A stretch of DNA of 64,000 nt from Glaciozyma antarctica PI12 (Eukaryota > Basidiomycota > Microbotryomycetes > Kriegeriales > Camptobasidiaceae): NCBI GenBank assembly GCA_002917775.1, contig KZ627151.1:880607-944606 (forward strand), given 5' to 3'. Below, in pieces: positions 37,567 through 49,557 of the stretch; position 1 is the stretch's first letter, and each line of letters opens with the position of its first letter. The position numbers and the translations under genes were made by a program. The notes beneath the pieces are model-generated. The model ran no database searches, was not told the DNA's origin, and saw only the letters and a program-made list of their open reading frames with translations.

Positions 37567-37922
37567 AGTGAGTAGTCTCCTCCTCGGCCTAAACGACGAC
37601 TCTGCTAACAACGACGACGAACGACAGTGTCAGACTCTCAAGAATTCCACATCCTGTCCGTCCCTCCCTCCGAGTCTCCCCCCACACGAACGCCGCCACT
37701 AACGCTGCCCTCTCTCGCAGCCCCCACCCCGCAAAGGACAACACCGCTCCCACCGAAACCACTCCCGGCCTCGGCTCAGCCCCCAACCTCTCTCACCTCC
37801 AGCAGGCGAACCCGTTCACGGCCAAGGGACCGCACCAGGTCGCGCCCGAGATTGCCAAGGGGTTGGAGCAGCCCAAGACGCACGAGGAGTTGCAGAAGCT
37901 GCAGGCCGAGTTGAACAAGTAG
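37567..37922 (+). CDS. 76-residue protein with an intron-split start codon
   Basis: Not recognised. No ATG opens the frame in the genomic DNA. Splicing 37568-37627 (GTGAGT donor, CTAAC branch point, CAG acceptor) joins A (37567) to TG, creating ATG and MSDSQEFHIL. A second intron (37656-37720, GTCCGT donor, CACTAACG branch region) leads to PHPAKDNTAPTETTPGLGSA, PNLSHLQQANPFTAKGPHQV and APEIAKGLEQPKTHEELQKL, ending QAELNK and TAG at 37920. The second half looks like a short amphipathic or coiled-coil helix; there is no signal peptide or membrane segment. Splice signals and codon use support it. Without the first intron it would need a GTG start at 37627. Confidence 0.6.
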
Positions 37923-40169
37923 GAGCGTTTGGAGGAGGGCGCGTAGGATGCATTGGATGGTTGTTGGACGATTGAGGGAGTGCGGGGAGCTGATGACGGG
38001 GTTCGGCTTATCGTGTGGCGGTCCTAGATCCTCTGCTCGATCCTGGTGCGCGTTTGCTCTGCTCGGGGGGATTCTAATCTGCTCAAGTGCGGCGCAAGCT
38101 ATCGAGCTCAGCGCCAACACTGCTCTCGTCGTCGCTCGAGTCCGTCTTACCTCTCGGTCGATCGGACCACCGCATGGCTCGAGTCTCGTCTCGTCTCAGC
38201 TCGTCCAGCTCACCTCGATCACTCCTGCGTCAGCTCCATCTCCTCTTATCTACCGCTCCTCCAGGTATGAAGACCTCACCGGCATCCCAACTGAACGCAA
38301 CGCATTCCTCTTCTCATTCATCTCACCCTCAAGGCCATCCTCTCCTCTCCACTCTCTTGTTCCACTACAATACTCCCTGCTCCGCATCCTCATCCATCTC
38401 CTAGTCACGCGCAATGCAAGTTCAGCGCGCCACCGAGTCGTCCAGCAATTTCCCTCTCGCTGGACCCGCATTCCTTCCCATCATCAAGCCCGAAGAGCTG
38501 GCTCCACTGCATCTCTCACTCCGAATAGCCTCCGTCACGCCAGCAACGGAGAATGATCCCGACAGGGGACGCGGTTGACGACCTAAAGCTGCGTTCGGGG
38601 GTGGATGGCTAAGGGCGAGTCACGGAGAGATTCTTTCTGGTGCGATGCGGAGAGTGAGAGAGCAGCCTGGTGTGCAGAAATGGCGTGGAAGGACGTCCTG
38701 CTGGACGTCGCAGGAGGGAGAGCGGAGGAGGGAGAGCGGAGGAGCGACAAGGCGGAGGAGGGAGAAGGCGTTGAGAGGGCATCGAGTCCTCTTGTGAGCT
38801 GGACTGGGCCCAGAAGGCGTCGGAGCGAGAAGGCGTCGATTCCTCTGAGGCGACGAGTCCTCTTGCGAGAGCTGGGGAGCTGGTGACTGCAAAGTAATCT
38901 CGACCGCTGCGAAGCTCGCTGGATTGCTCCGCAGAGATCGCAGGAACGGATCGCGTGGAAAGCGTTGGTGAGGAGACTTGTTTTGCCCGACTAGAACAAG
39001 CGGGGGAGGGAGAGGAGCACCACCTCCTCCTCCTCCTGATGAGCAGCCGACCGCAGTAAACGCGACTCCTGAGCTAGTCCGACGCTTGAGAGAAGGCGGA
39101 GAAGGTCATGTCGTGGGAAGGAGCGGAGGAGCTGCCTTCCTCTCCTCTTGAGCAGGGGGTCTCAGCGAGCTCAAACGGACCCGCGTCGGGGATCCTTTCT
39201 TGAGGTGAGAGGCGATTCTGCTGAGCTTCTATTGTCGACAGGCGCGTATTTTTGAGTCCGGAGCTACGGTACTCGCGTGCTGTAGAGGGGCGCCTCCGCG
39301 ATTTGTTTCCTGGCCAAGGGGCGCTCGGTTGCCGAGGTGCTCGAATGAGGGCTCGGTTCGGGCGCAGAGCAGGACAGTGGTTCAAGCAGGAGCAGAGCGG
39401 AAGGAGAGCAGAGCAGGAGCAGGCGCAGGAGAGAGAAAGCGAGTCAGTCGAAGGACCCTAAAATAGGCGCTGCTGACCCCCAGGGCGGCTGGCGGCCCCT
39501 CGGGCAGCGGAGGTCCCTCTTCCTCCTCCTCCCGCTTGTCTCCTCTCCTCCATCCCGACCTCTTTCAGCACTCACACCAGCAACTCCCCCAACCAGCCAC
39601 GCGCGCCCCTTCACCGACAAGTCCAGGTCTTTACGGCTTGAGTCTTCGTCTCCCCCTCGTCCTCCTCGTCGTCGTCTCACCCGAAACGGTCAGACCCCGC
39701 TCCGACGCCGCCACCGGTCGTTCGTCCTACACGGCAGTACCTTCTACGTGAGTACCTTTACCATACTCGGGCGAGGGAGCAAGGGACAGAGGGACTCGAG
39801 CTGACCCCCCATTGTTTTTTCTTTTCTCCATCAGCCGCCGACTCCTCCCTCGGTCAGGCCTACTCGCCCTCGACGACCCCAGCGCCGACTCCACGACCCC
39901 TTCGACACCCTCTCGAAACCCCCCCCTCCCCCCTCGAGTAATGTCGGTCGAACCGCAATAACCGCCTACCGCACCTCCCGTTAGCGGCCCCTTCAAGAGT
40001 CCGCCACCGTCGCCAGCGACCGTAGCATTCCTCAATCACCTATTCCCCTCTATTCACGACCTCCTCATACGACCCCGTCCGACCCCCCCCCCCCCCCCCT
40101 CCAACCGACGCGTGACTCTGATCCCATCACACACACCTCCCCCCGCCTTTACCATCACCGACGACGACA
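37923..40169. other. long gene-poor region with a likely 5'-UTR intron
   Basis: About 2.2 kb without a supported coding gene. It has purine-rich imperfect repeats near 38710-38770 (GCGGAGGAGGGAGA-like units) and a C homopolymer of about 18 nt near 40082-40099. A good intron (GTGAGT donor at about 39749, CTGACC branch, CAG acceptor at about 39834) suggests that the leader of the next gene starts before 39.75 kb and is spliced. Confidence 0.5.
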
Positions 40170-41099
40170 ATGGCATCCAACTTTGCCGCCTACCTCGCCT
40201 CGCTAGGGACGACTCTAACACCCTTCACTCCTCTCCCCGACTCTTCCTCTCCCACCAAACGCGCTCGATCCGACTCGCCCGACTCCCCCCTCTCCTCTCC
40301 CGACCACCACCCATCCTACTTCTCCCACCCTCCTCTCCGCTCAATTCTCTCCTCCCCACATCCTTCCTCCCCCCATTCCTCTCCTCCCCTCTCCCGATCC
40401 CTCTCCCGCCGATCCTCCACCTCCCACAAATCCGTCCGATTCGCCCGCTGTACGAACGCCTCCGTCTTTCCCGCGCATTCAGGAGACGAGTACGATCGAA
40501 CGAGTATCGTTACGACGTGCGAGGCGGAATCGCTCCAGTTGCCTGCGAGGGAGGAAGCGGAGGGGTGGATCAAGTGCGTCGAGAGGGAGCGGAAGGCGAG
40601 GGAGGAGGGGAAGAGGTGTATGCCCCGTGTGGTGGAGAAACCGGTCGAAGGAGTGCATGGGCTTATTGAGGGAGGGTACTTTGTGGGAGAGGAGAGGGAC
40701 GAGGTGGAGGATGACGAGGAGGAGGGGGACGACGACGCGATGGTCGTTGATGATGAGGAGGAGAATGCCGATGGCGAGGAGGAGACCGCCGAGGTCGAAG
40801 CGGAGGAACCGACGCCTGCGTTGGTGCGAGACGATTCGAGCGGAGACGACAGCGATGGAGTCATGAGCGTCTCGTCCGACGTCGCCCTCCCCCTCCCTTC
40901 CTCCTCCCCTCGCGCGTCCCCCTCCCTCGGCTTTGGCTTCATGGAGCGTACCGTCACCGTCTCCGTCGAGGAGCTCGAGGAGGAGGAGCGCGAGGAGAAG
41001 AGGAAGACCAAGTGTCGCGAGCGCTATGGGCTTTGTGCCCTCGGCAAGTACTCGCGCGCTGAGGTCTTTCAGAGCTACGATTCGCTCGGTGGGTTCTAG
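40170..41099 (+). CDS. acidic disordered protein with a KSVRF motif
   Basis: Function not recognised. Single exon of 309 residues: MASNFAAYLASLGTTLTPFT, then Ser/Pro-rich sequence with KRARSDSPDSPLSSPD (possible nuclear signal and phosphosites), then TSHKSVRFARCTNASVFPAH and SGDEYDRTSIVTTCEAESLQ. KSVRF fits the RVxF docking motif for protein phosphatase 1, and the SGDEYDRT segment resembles short conserved motifs in other uncharacterised fungal proteins. The middle is a long acid tract (EDDEEEGDDDAMVVDDEEEN). The C-terminus is more ordered: FMERTVTVSVEELEEEEREE, KTKCRERYGLCALGKYSRAE and FQSYDSLGGF. Probably nuclear and a phosphatase regulator by inference only. Confidence 0.75.
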   Translation: MASNFAAYLASLGTTLTPFTPLPDSSSPTKRARSDSPDSPLSSPDHHPSYFSHPPLRSILSSPHPSSPHSSPPLSRSLSRRSSTSHKSVRFARCTNASVFPAHSGDEYDRTSIVTTCEAESLQLPAREEAEGWIKCVERERKAREEGKRCMPRVVEKPVEGVHGLIEGGYFVGEERDEVEDDEEEGDDDAMVVDDEEENADGEEETAEVEAEEPTPALVRDDSSGDDSDGVMSVSSDVALPLPSSSPRASPSLGFGFMERTVTVSVEELEEEEREEKRKTKCRERYGLCALGKYSRAEVFQSYDSLGGF

Positions 41100-41413
41100 G
41101 TGGCGTGCGGTTGGCGGTGGATGTAGATACATTGGAGTTCGTGGTCGTCCCTTTTCTCTCTCCCTCTCCCCTCCCTCCCTACACCTTCGCTTTCGCGTCT
41201 GTGCCCTTTTATCCCCTCCTCCTCTCTATCTACCACCCCATCTGTCCACACTCATCACTCCGTCCCCCTCCCCCTCATTCGCATCCCCATCCACTCTCTC
41301 TACCCCTCCCGTTTTGCCCATACCCCCCGCGCTTTTTTCCTTTGCTCAATCGCAATTCGAGTTGATCGAGTACGTTTGGTGCTGCATTCCACTGCTCCTC
41401 GCTCTGCTCTGTT

Positions 41414-41444
<31 letters not shown>

Positions 41445-41588
41445 GGCAGAACTGAGTCGACCTATCAGCGAGAGGCAGCCCAACACGCCCCCCCCCCCCG
41501 AGCAGTTCAGGGGATCTCTTTCTCACCTTCTCAACACTCTCTCGCTCGACTCTCACCGACGCCACTCCTTCCCAGCTACTACGGCACC
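41100..41588. other. intergenic with a trinucleotide microsatellite
   Basis: Between the acidic protein and the TLC gene. It is CT-rich and holds a CGT/GTC trinucleotide repeat at about 41417-41443 and a short C run near 41490. No gene seen. Confidence 0.5.
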
Positions 41589-42895
41589 ATGCTCTCGACG
41601 CTCCTCCCTCACGGCGGAGTCCATATCCTGAGAACATACCTCGCATCCCTCATCCTCCTCCCGACCCTCTTCCACCTCTCCGTCTCTCACCTCTCCCTCG
41701 CCCCTCGCCCCGCCCCCGCAGACCCCCAACAAGCGGCCAAACACGTCGTCTTAGAATCCAAGAACGCGCGCAAACGTAGCTGGATCTTAACGGGAGCTTC
41801 CTCCCTCCTCATGACTATCGGCTCGTTGCCTTTCGTATGGGATTTCGTGAGCGGGGGGATGGATGTAGGGAAGGTGGGGAGGCGGGAGGGGTTGGCGCAG
41901 GGGGTTACGGCGTTCTTTTTGGCGTATTTGACGGTGGTGAGTTGCGCTGTTTGTTGGGGGAGGAGTAGGAGCTGATTGAGGTGCAGGACTGTGTGGTTGG
42001 GTGGAAGTGCTATAGGGCGCAGTTCACGGTGCTCACGGGGTGGGTACATCATTCGGCGTATACGGTACTGCTGTGGTACATCTGTGAGTCGGGCTGGCGT
42101 TGCGAAGGGAGCGGGAGCTGATTGTTGATCGCAGTACATCGAGGGTTTGCCCACGTTTTCGCCCTGGCGGCGTTCATGGAGGTGCGTACGCTCTGCTGGT
42201 ATACTGAGAATGCGCACTGACGACGGTGGCAGCTCCCGACCCTGGTTCTGAGCGTTGCGATGCTCGTACCTTCCACGCGATCCGACTTCCTCTTCACGAC
42301 CCTCTTCTTTCTAACCCGTATCGCCTTCCACGCCCTCCTCCGTACGTCTTCTCTTCCTCCTCACAACCCCACTAACTCCCCCGCAGTCCTCCTCTACTCA
42401 ACCCCATACGGCCGAACACACGGTACCCAATCCTTCTCTCCCACCGGCACGCCACTTCCCTCCCTCCTCCCAACCATCGGTCTCCTCCTCGCCGCCCCTC
42501 TCCACATCACCTGGTTCCTATCCTCCCTCCGTCCCCTCCTCCGCCAGCGCTCCAAAGCTCCTCCATCCCCTTTCCTCCTCCCCGCGCGACAAATCACTTC
42601 GTACCTCTCCTCCCGCCCTCTACCCTCTCTCCCCCGTCTTCCGTCCCTCGTCTCAATCCCTCGAATTTCGACGATCCCGCGCCTTACCCCCCGCCTTTCG
42701 TTCCGAAGACCGGCGCTTAGACCATTGAGCGTAGCGGACGTCCTTGGCGGGATGGGAGTATTTGGATCGGAGAGAGTAGCGGGAGGGGAGAGGGGTATTG
42801 CGGAGATTAGGAGGAGGGCGGAGAGGGGGAGTGAGGAGGTCAAGAGGTTTGGGGGGAGGGTCAGGAGGAGGGTGGGGGCGTTGGCGGGGATTTAG
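41589..42895 (+). CDS. TLC-domain membrane protein
   Basis: Predicted multi-pass ER protein of the TRAM-LAG1-CLN8 (TLC) superfamily, closer to TMEM56-type members than to ceramide synthases because the Lag1 motif is not seen. Start MLSTLLPHGGVHILRTYLAS; then ILTGASSLLMTIGSLPFVWD and GVTAFFLAYLTV. After intron 1 come DCVVGWKCYRAQFTVLTGWV and HHSAYTVLLWYI, whose His-His pair is the family hallmark. After introns 2 and 3 come LHRGFAHVFALAAFMELPTL and SDFLFTTLFFLTRIAFHALL. After intron 4 a further membrane segment (IGLLLAAPLHITWFLSSLRP) precedes a basic, Ser/Pro-rich cytosolic tail (RQRSKAPPSPFLLPARQITS). Introns are about 41940-41985, 42085-42135, 42182-42231 and 42342-42385. Stop TAG at 42893. 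Confidence 0.88.
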
Positions 42896-43300
42896 AGGCG
42901 CTTTTAATGTAGATTGTGTGAGTATTTATGGTGGTAATCGTTCGCGTGACCTTTTTGCGGTGAGGTGAGGTGGGAGAGAGAGCTGCGAGAGCTTCGGTAG
43001 CGAGGAAGAGAACGAGCGAGGTGTGGGCCGAGGTTTGCTTTGGTGAGCTGGGCTAGATGTGCGCTCCTAAAGAAAGCAGTGTGCAGAGGCCAATTAGCAG
43101 ATGAGAGAGCGAGAGATTGTGAAGTAGAACGAAGCGTGCGACGGTCGAGCGAGGAAGACGGAGCGAGCAGGAGTTTGGCGCAGAATTCAAGGCGATGCGG
43201 TCCTGATTCCACGATATCGTGATTCGATCCTACAACACCGTCCTCAATAAACCTGAGAGAGAAGTCAGCCCGAGCCCAAAGTGATCTCCCAGCTACCGAC
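42896..43300. other. convergent intergenic region, possible copy D last exon
   Basis: Between the TLC stop (plus) and MYND copy D (minus). If copy D uses the GTGAGT donor near 43306, a last exon begins FIEDGVVGSNHDIVESGPHR, similar to the WIEN end of copy C. That frame then runs on without domain resemblance, so I did not extend the gene. Confidence 0.35.
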
Positions 43301-44472
43301 TCACCGACTCACCCCCTCCAATCTCGCCAAGTCCCTCAAAAAAGGCTTGCGCGCAGACGACGGTTTATTCCCGGAGAGCTCGAGCCTCGCCGCCAGGTTC
43401 TTGTGCCATTCGACGTCCTCCACCGAGCTCGAGATCGCGGGACCTCGAGAAAAGTTGTTCTTGTCGAGTACGGGCAAATTGGCAGGCTGGATCGAAGTAG
43501 CCAGCCTGCGAAGGTGGTCAGCTCCTCCCGCGCCAATTCGGAAACGAGGAACGCACGTCTTGTCCACCATCATCGCCTGCCACACGACTGCGACGCGGAA
43601 ACCTGCGCCCGCGTTGGCCATGCCCAGAAAGTTGTTGAGCTCGTCTTGCAAGAGCTGTTCCGAGATGCTGATCGGGATGCCATTCGGGCTGATGGTGACG
43701 GGTGCGCCAGGAGGAGAGAGTATCTCCTCAATCTGGACGTGAGTGAGAACTAGGGCCACAATGATCTTGAAAGCGATGCTGGAGTCCTCCTCATTAGGAA
43801 CTGGGCGAAGGAGGATGAATACGGCGTGGATCGTGTGGAGAGGGGCGTCTGAAGTGAGCTTGAGGGCCGAGTAGAGCGCGACGTCGATTTCGGCACGCCC
43901 TTCCGTGACAAAGGTGTACATCGTGGCGGCGGAAGCGATTCCTCGCGGGTGGTGAAGACTGTTGGTCTCCAAGATGTGCTGCTGCTGAATGAGGTTCTTG
44001 CACAGAGCTTTGTGCAGAGGCCAGTGTTTGAGCTGCGTAAAGCGCATCAGCAAAGACGGAGGAAGAGCAAGGACGAGCAGACGCCACCTGGCAGGCTCGA
44101 GAGCAGAAGTACGACCGGCGGCATCGTCCGCACTTCTGAGACGACGAGAGAGGTAATTGGGATCCTCCTCTTAGCTCGTAGGTCGTTCGCCGGCAAGCAA
44201 ATACGCACACTTCGTTCCACAGCAGCCACACACCGGTGTCGATGTCCCTTCCCTCGCGTCTTGCCTCGACTGCAGTGCCCGCATCTCCCGGTAGATCGTC
44301 TTCCGCACCTCCGAAGGGAGCTCCCTGGTACCAGGTACCAGCTCCTCAACGCTTCGACGTTTTGAATGAACGTCGGACAGGTGGCTTTGTCCTCTGGAGA
44401 GAGGGCGGCGAGACGCTCAGCGAGCCCGGCAACGCTGAATCCGGGGTGGGATACGGGGCTGGTGGTGCTCAT
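43301..44472 (-). CDS. MYND-family copy D, nearly complete
   Basis: The ATG at 44472 gives MSTTSPVSHPGFSVAGLAER and N-motif LAALSPEDKATCPTFIQNVE. Near 44340 the homology moves to another frame (RELPSEVRKTIYREMRALQS) without a normal-sized intron between, so a frameshift is likely. The MYND finger is complete: VCGCCGTK, an intron (about 44137-44212), KCGRCRRSYFCSRACQ, an intron, then HWPLHKALC. The C-module is intact: AEIDVALYSALKLTSDAPLH, IHAVFILLRPVPNEEDSSIA, FKIIVALVLTHVQIEEIL, LLQDELNNFLGMANAG and FRVAVVWQAMMVDKT, an intron (about 43505-43555), LATSIQPANLPVLDK, VEWHKNLAARLELSGNKPSS and FLRDLARLEGVSR. Stop TGA at 43301 if the last family intron is not used. The MYND finger usually binds proline-rich partner peptides; no SET domain is present. 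Confidence 0.62.
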
Positions 44473-46489
44473 GGCAAGCAAGTTTATGGAGAGCAGAGCA
44501 GAGCAGACCTGAGCAGTTGAGTCCCAGCCCGAACAGAACAAAGGGAGACGAGGCGAAGTCTCGACGCGACGTCTTTTGTTGGACTGTCCTCGTCAATCCG
44601 TGGGGCAGGTTCACCCTCGGTACTGCTTCCGAGAAGGAGGTACTGGAAGCCAGCGCACCTCAGCGCACCGAGATCGTGGCCTCCTCCCTTCGACGTCCTG
44701 CTCCGCTCGTCTCAATACCGCCACGAATTTACCATGCCTCCGCCACAGCTTCCGCGTGAGCTAGGTCCCCCACGTCTGCAACGTCCTCGGGGAGCGGTTT
44801 AGGGCCTACAAGTCGTCGAGCGGCGGGCAAGTCGGCGAGCGTGTCGGCTGGTGCAGAAGCAGGCGACGCAGCTCTCGGCACGGTCGAGGACGGAGCAGAG
44901 AAGCTCGCGTGAGATCTTGTAGGCGGATCCAAGTACCAACGAGGAGCGTAAGAGGTGCCAGCGAGTTGCGAGAAGTTGGTCGGAGGGGGACCTTCGTGCC
45001 AGCTCAGCTCGCGCCTTTCTCCCTCAGTCCTCCTTCTCGACACCTCAAACTCGAGCACCCGCTCAGCCCGGACCGTTTAGGAAGACTGTGGAGACTGTGA
45101 GTACGGCAGTGCAAGCCTGGAGGCTGTGCGTTCGAGCAAGAGCGCTCGAGCGCCTTGGGGTTCGGAGCTGGAGCTTGGGCGGTGGAGCAGCTACCAGCGT
45201 CTTGTCAGCTGTACGAATAGCACGCCGTAAGCCTCGAGCTAATCCTCTTCCTCCAGAGGTTTGGCTCCTGCTCCCCCGCGTGCGAACGCTTCCCTCCCCC
45301 CTCCGGCCTCTCCTGCGCGCCTCCTCTCCCCTCGACGGTCGACCACTTCCTTCTCAAGAGCTCGCGAATCGACACAAAGCTCCTAAAATTTCCTGCTCTG
45401 CCTGTGCATGAGGAGGGGAGGGGTTGTGCAGGCGGATCTGCTCGTCGTGATCGTGGGATCGGCTGAAGGGACGAAGAGCGAGGCAGATTTGCCTTGCGGA
45501 GAGCGGGACAGCCCAACAGCTTATCTTTAGAAAGCTGCGCTGCGAGGAAACTGGTTTGAGCGAGCTGGGTGGAGCCTGGGGAGCTGGAGGAGACTGGCTG
45601 GCTTGCTCGACACCACCGCTCGCTTCGCCACGCTCTTCGGCCTGCTCCTTGCCCACTGCTTTTTGCTCTCGCGTGTTCGTCGAACCTAACGCGCAGAGTA
45701 CGGAAGCGTCGGAGCCGGTACCCCGGACGCTGTTTCAAGCTGGAGCGGACCACACTCGGTCGACTCCCTACTTTCTCTCTCAGGCGTCTACCGGCGCCAG
45801 CTGTCCTGCGACGCTCCATGCCAGTGCCAAAAGCTCTTTTATCCATCAGTTCTCCCGCTGTTTGAATCTGTGCCTCCCTGATGAACCGGAGGCGAGCTGT
45901 CCTCTCTACTCATCCTAATTCTTCGCTGCGCTGCTCGTCCTCATTCTTCGCTGCGCTCTCATCGCTACTCACCGACGAGGCTTCAGCGTCCTCTCGGTTG
46001 TGACGACCTTTCTCGACAGGTCCTCTCGTTCCAAATCTACGTCCTCAACAAGGTTCTCGCACCAACCACGCCGCCTCGAAACCGAAGGCCTCCCTCCTCT
46101 CCTGACTTCGCAGCCGAATCCCTTGGACCACAATCCTCACTCTAGCCTCCACGATCTCTCTCGTCCAGATCGTCAAGCGCGGACTCTGCATCATCGTCCT
46201 CAGGGAGCGAGGCGAGCTTTCGTATCGCCCAACACCTCCTTCAACTCGCCTCGTAAACTAGCTGAGCGTCTGATCCTGAGGAACTGAGGAGCTAGGCAAG
46301 AGCTGAGACTGTGGGTATCGTTGCGTAGAGTATTATTGTCGGGCTGGAAGTCAAAAGTGAGCTCCGAGGCGAGGGGCGGTGGAGGAGCGAGGGTCGCAAG
46401 TTAAAGTTGAAGCGAGGGCTGCAAGTCAAGGCTGACAGAGCTGCAGCAGCAGAACGTTCCGCTTTCATAGACTTGACCAGATTCTCGGT
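44473..46489. other. gene-poor region
   Basis: About 2 kb with no gene I can support. A minus-strand frame at 44729-45058 contains SWHEGPPPTNFSQLAGTSYA and PRWYLDPPTRSHASF, which looks less random than most, but it has no ATG and no matching neighbours. A minus frame of 213 codons at 45205-45846 is Arg/Ser-rich with no motif. Possible conserved-looking splice acceptors exist near 46019. Confidence 0.4.
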
Positions 46490-46960
46490 GAATAGCCTAA
46501 GAGAAGACCGGGGGAAGCGTCAAAAAGCGAGCGAGCTGCGAAGCGAGGGCTGACGTTGGCGAGGTTCCCAGGGAGCCATTTCTTGCTCTCCTTTCGTCCT
46601 CTCAGAATCTTTGGCTGTTATTCACCTTAAGTCTCGTGCAATTGGGTCTGGGAAAGAACGAGGGGAAGAGTCGAAAAGCGAGCGAGCTCGAGCGACGTTC
46701 GAATTTTGTGAGGTTCGCACGGATGGACTTGGTGCTCTCCTTTCGGTCTCTCGGGACCTTGGCTGTTCCTCTCTTTGACGCGTGCAGCTTAGCTTGGGGA
46801 AGAACACTGGAAGAATCGATCATCGAGTGAGCTGCGAAGCGACGGTCGACTTTTGCGAGGTTCCCTGGGCTGACCTCCTCGCTCTCCTTTCGTTCCCTCG
46901 GAATCTTTGGCTGTCCTCCTCTTCTAGCCGTGCAATACAGCGAGCACGATGGAACATCTC
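46490..46960. repeat. three imperfect tandem units of about 150-165 bp
   Basis: Three consecutive segments share the order AAGCGAGCGAGCT, then GCGAGGTTCCC or a variant, then CTCTCCTTTCG, then TCTTTGGCTGT. The CTCTCCTTTCG core recurs at about 46588, 46735 and 46883, and the TTGGCTGT core at about 46611, 46758 and 46911, a spacing of about 150 bp. On the minus strand the units read through in one frame with repeated PRERKES, PRDRKES and NLAKVDRR, NLTKFERR segments. The copies have diverged. No matching copies were seen elsewhere in the window. Flanking sequence upstream (46380-46480) also holds degenerate fragments. Confidence 0.65.
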
Positions 46961-47118
46961 TCTCTCTCTCCACTGCGACTGGAACGATGGAAAGGCGAAA
47001 GAGGGCAGCAAATTGCACAAAAGGTGGCCGCAGAGGGCCAGGGTGGTGAAGGGGGGCGTACACAATAGGGATCGAAACAAGCGAAGACGGGGGGTTGTCG
47101 ACGAGGTCGAGGAGGCCT

Positions 47119-48068
<950 letters not shown>

Positions 48069-49557
48069 TGTTGTTGTTGAAGAAAGTGGCTGGTCGAGGG
48101 TGTGGTAGGAAGGAGAAGGGGGGAAGTCGAGAGGATGCCCTCCTTATACCAAAATCGAGTGACTCCGCCTGTCCACCACCCGCCGAGTTGAGCTTGGTTG
48201 AAAATCTGAACCCCGCGCGGAAAGGACCATCAGCCAAAATCGACTCGGGCCTTCAGGGTGATTTCTGGTCCTCTTTCTTCAGTCTCGAGCCTCTTGAGCA
48301 CATGGGAGAGGTGCCAGTATCACAAGGAGACTAGGCCAGGATGACCTGCCAAACGGCATCACCTGAGATGCGCTGAGGAAGGAGCAGCTGCAACGAAACC
48401 ACGGGCGAGGCGAATCTGGGATTTGGCTCAACTCGACTTTCACCGCCGTACCTTCCCATCACCTCCTGCCTTGTCCAACGCGTGGTCAAGTGGAGCCTAA
48501 TATACTGTAAGAAGGCCCCGCGAGTTTGAAGGCGCAGCGTGAGGTTGGGAGCCGGCGAGAGGAGGTACTAATCTGGAGTCGTGCTGGTCAACAACACTTG
48601 TTTGTTCCTCCTCTCTCCCTCTTGCCTCAACGTATTCGGGGCCAGTCTGGCTAGTGGAGCTACTTTTACGATGCTGGAGAGCAGCCTGAGCCAGCAAGCG
48701 GGGCCTGGAGAACTCCTCACGACGCGACAGAATCGACAGGTCAGGTGACGAGCGATTCTCCTCGTTCTGGCCGTCTCTCCCCCTTTTCTCGAGTGTTCAA
48801 GCGCAGGCTGTCGTAGGAAGCAGTATTGGGTGGAATATAACGATGTCAAAAGCGAACTCTGCTCATCGGCGGGCGAAATCACTCTTCCAAAGACTCGCGC
48901 CCTTCATTCTGCTTGTTCTCCCTCTTCCTCTGCTTCTTTCCCTACTCCTCCGAGTGTAGTATCTGCACTAAGAAAGCCTTCCGGAGAATCAGAGACGGCA
49001 GCGAACGGACGAAGCTGCATCCCGGAAAGTTGACCACCGCATTCAAGGTTACGCGCCCAACATCCTCGTCTCCCCCTCTCTGCTGTCAAGCATCGACTAA
49101 AACTGCAAGGCGTAAAGCTCTCCAGGGGAGAAAAGAAGCGCGTTCCCAGGCTACCAAGCCTCGATGCCCCGAATCAGAAGCGAGTCAACCGAGCCTGGCG
49201 CGCGCAGTTCCGCTGGTCGAGTCCGATCCCGCGACCTCCTACGTGTCTATCTTCTTCAGAAGACAAAAAGTACGCAGGAAGAAGGAGACGCGAAAGATGC
49301 TGTGCTGAGAGGGAACATACCTGGGATCGACGTTGCGAATCCTCGCAAGACAACGTCTCGCACTTCTCGAGCCTCGAGGAGGGTCACTCGATCCAGCGCG
49401 CGAAGAGCAGTGAGCACACGAACAGCAGGGGAGCAAAGAGAAATCCAGCAGATCTTAGCAGCGGCGAGCAGACTCAGGAACGGAACGATGGTGAGAGGGG
49501 ACATTCGTATAGCGTGCATTGCGTGGTGGTACTGCGTCGTCGTTCTGGGGATCCCGT
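48069..49557. other. intergenic, H3 promoter side
   Basis: About 1.5 kb between the H3 start and the end of the next minus-strand gene. No gene supported. The first few hundred bases must hold the H3 promoter; no specific motif recognised. Confidence 0.45.

Noticed and set aside
40082-40099. Poly-C tract as a functional element.
   Set aside because: Homopolymers of C occur at several promoters here; no structure or partner motif seen.
45205-45846. 213-codon minus frame as a gene.
   Set aside because: Arg/Ser-rich with no domain, no splice context and no sign of conservation.
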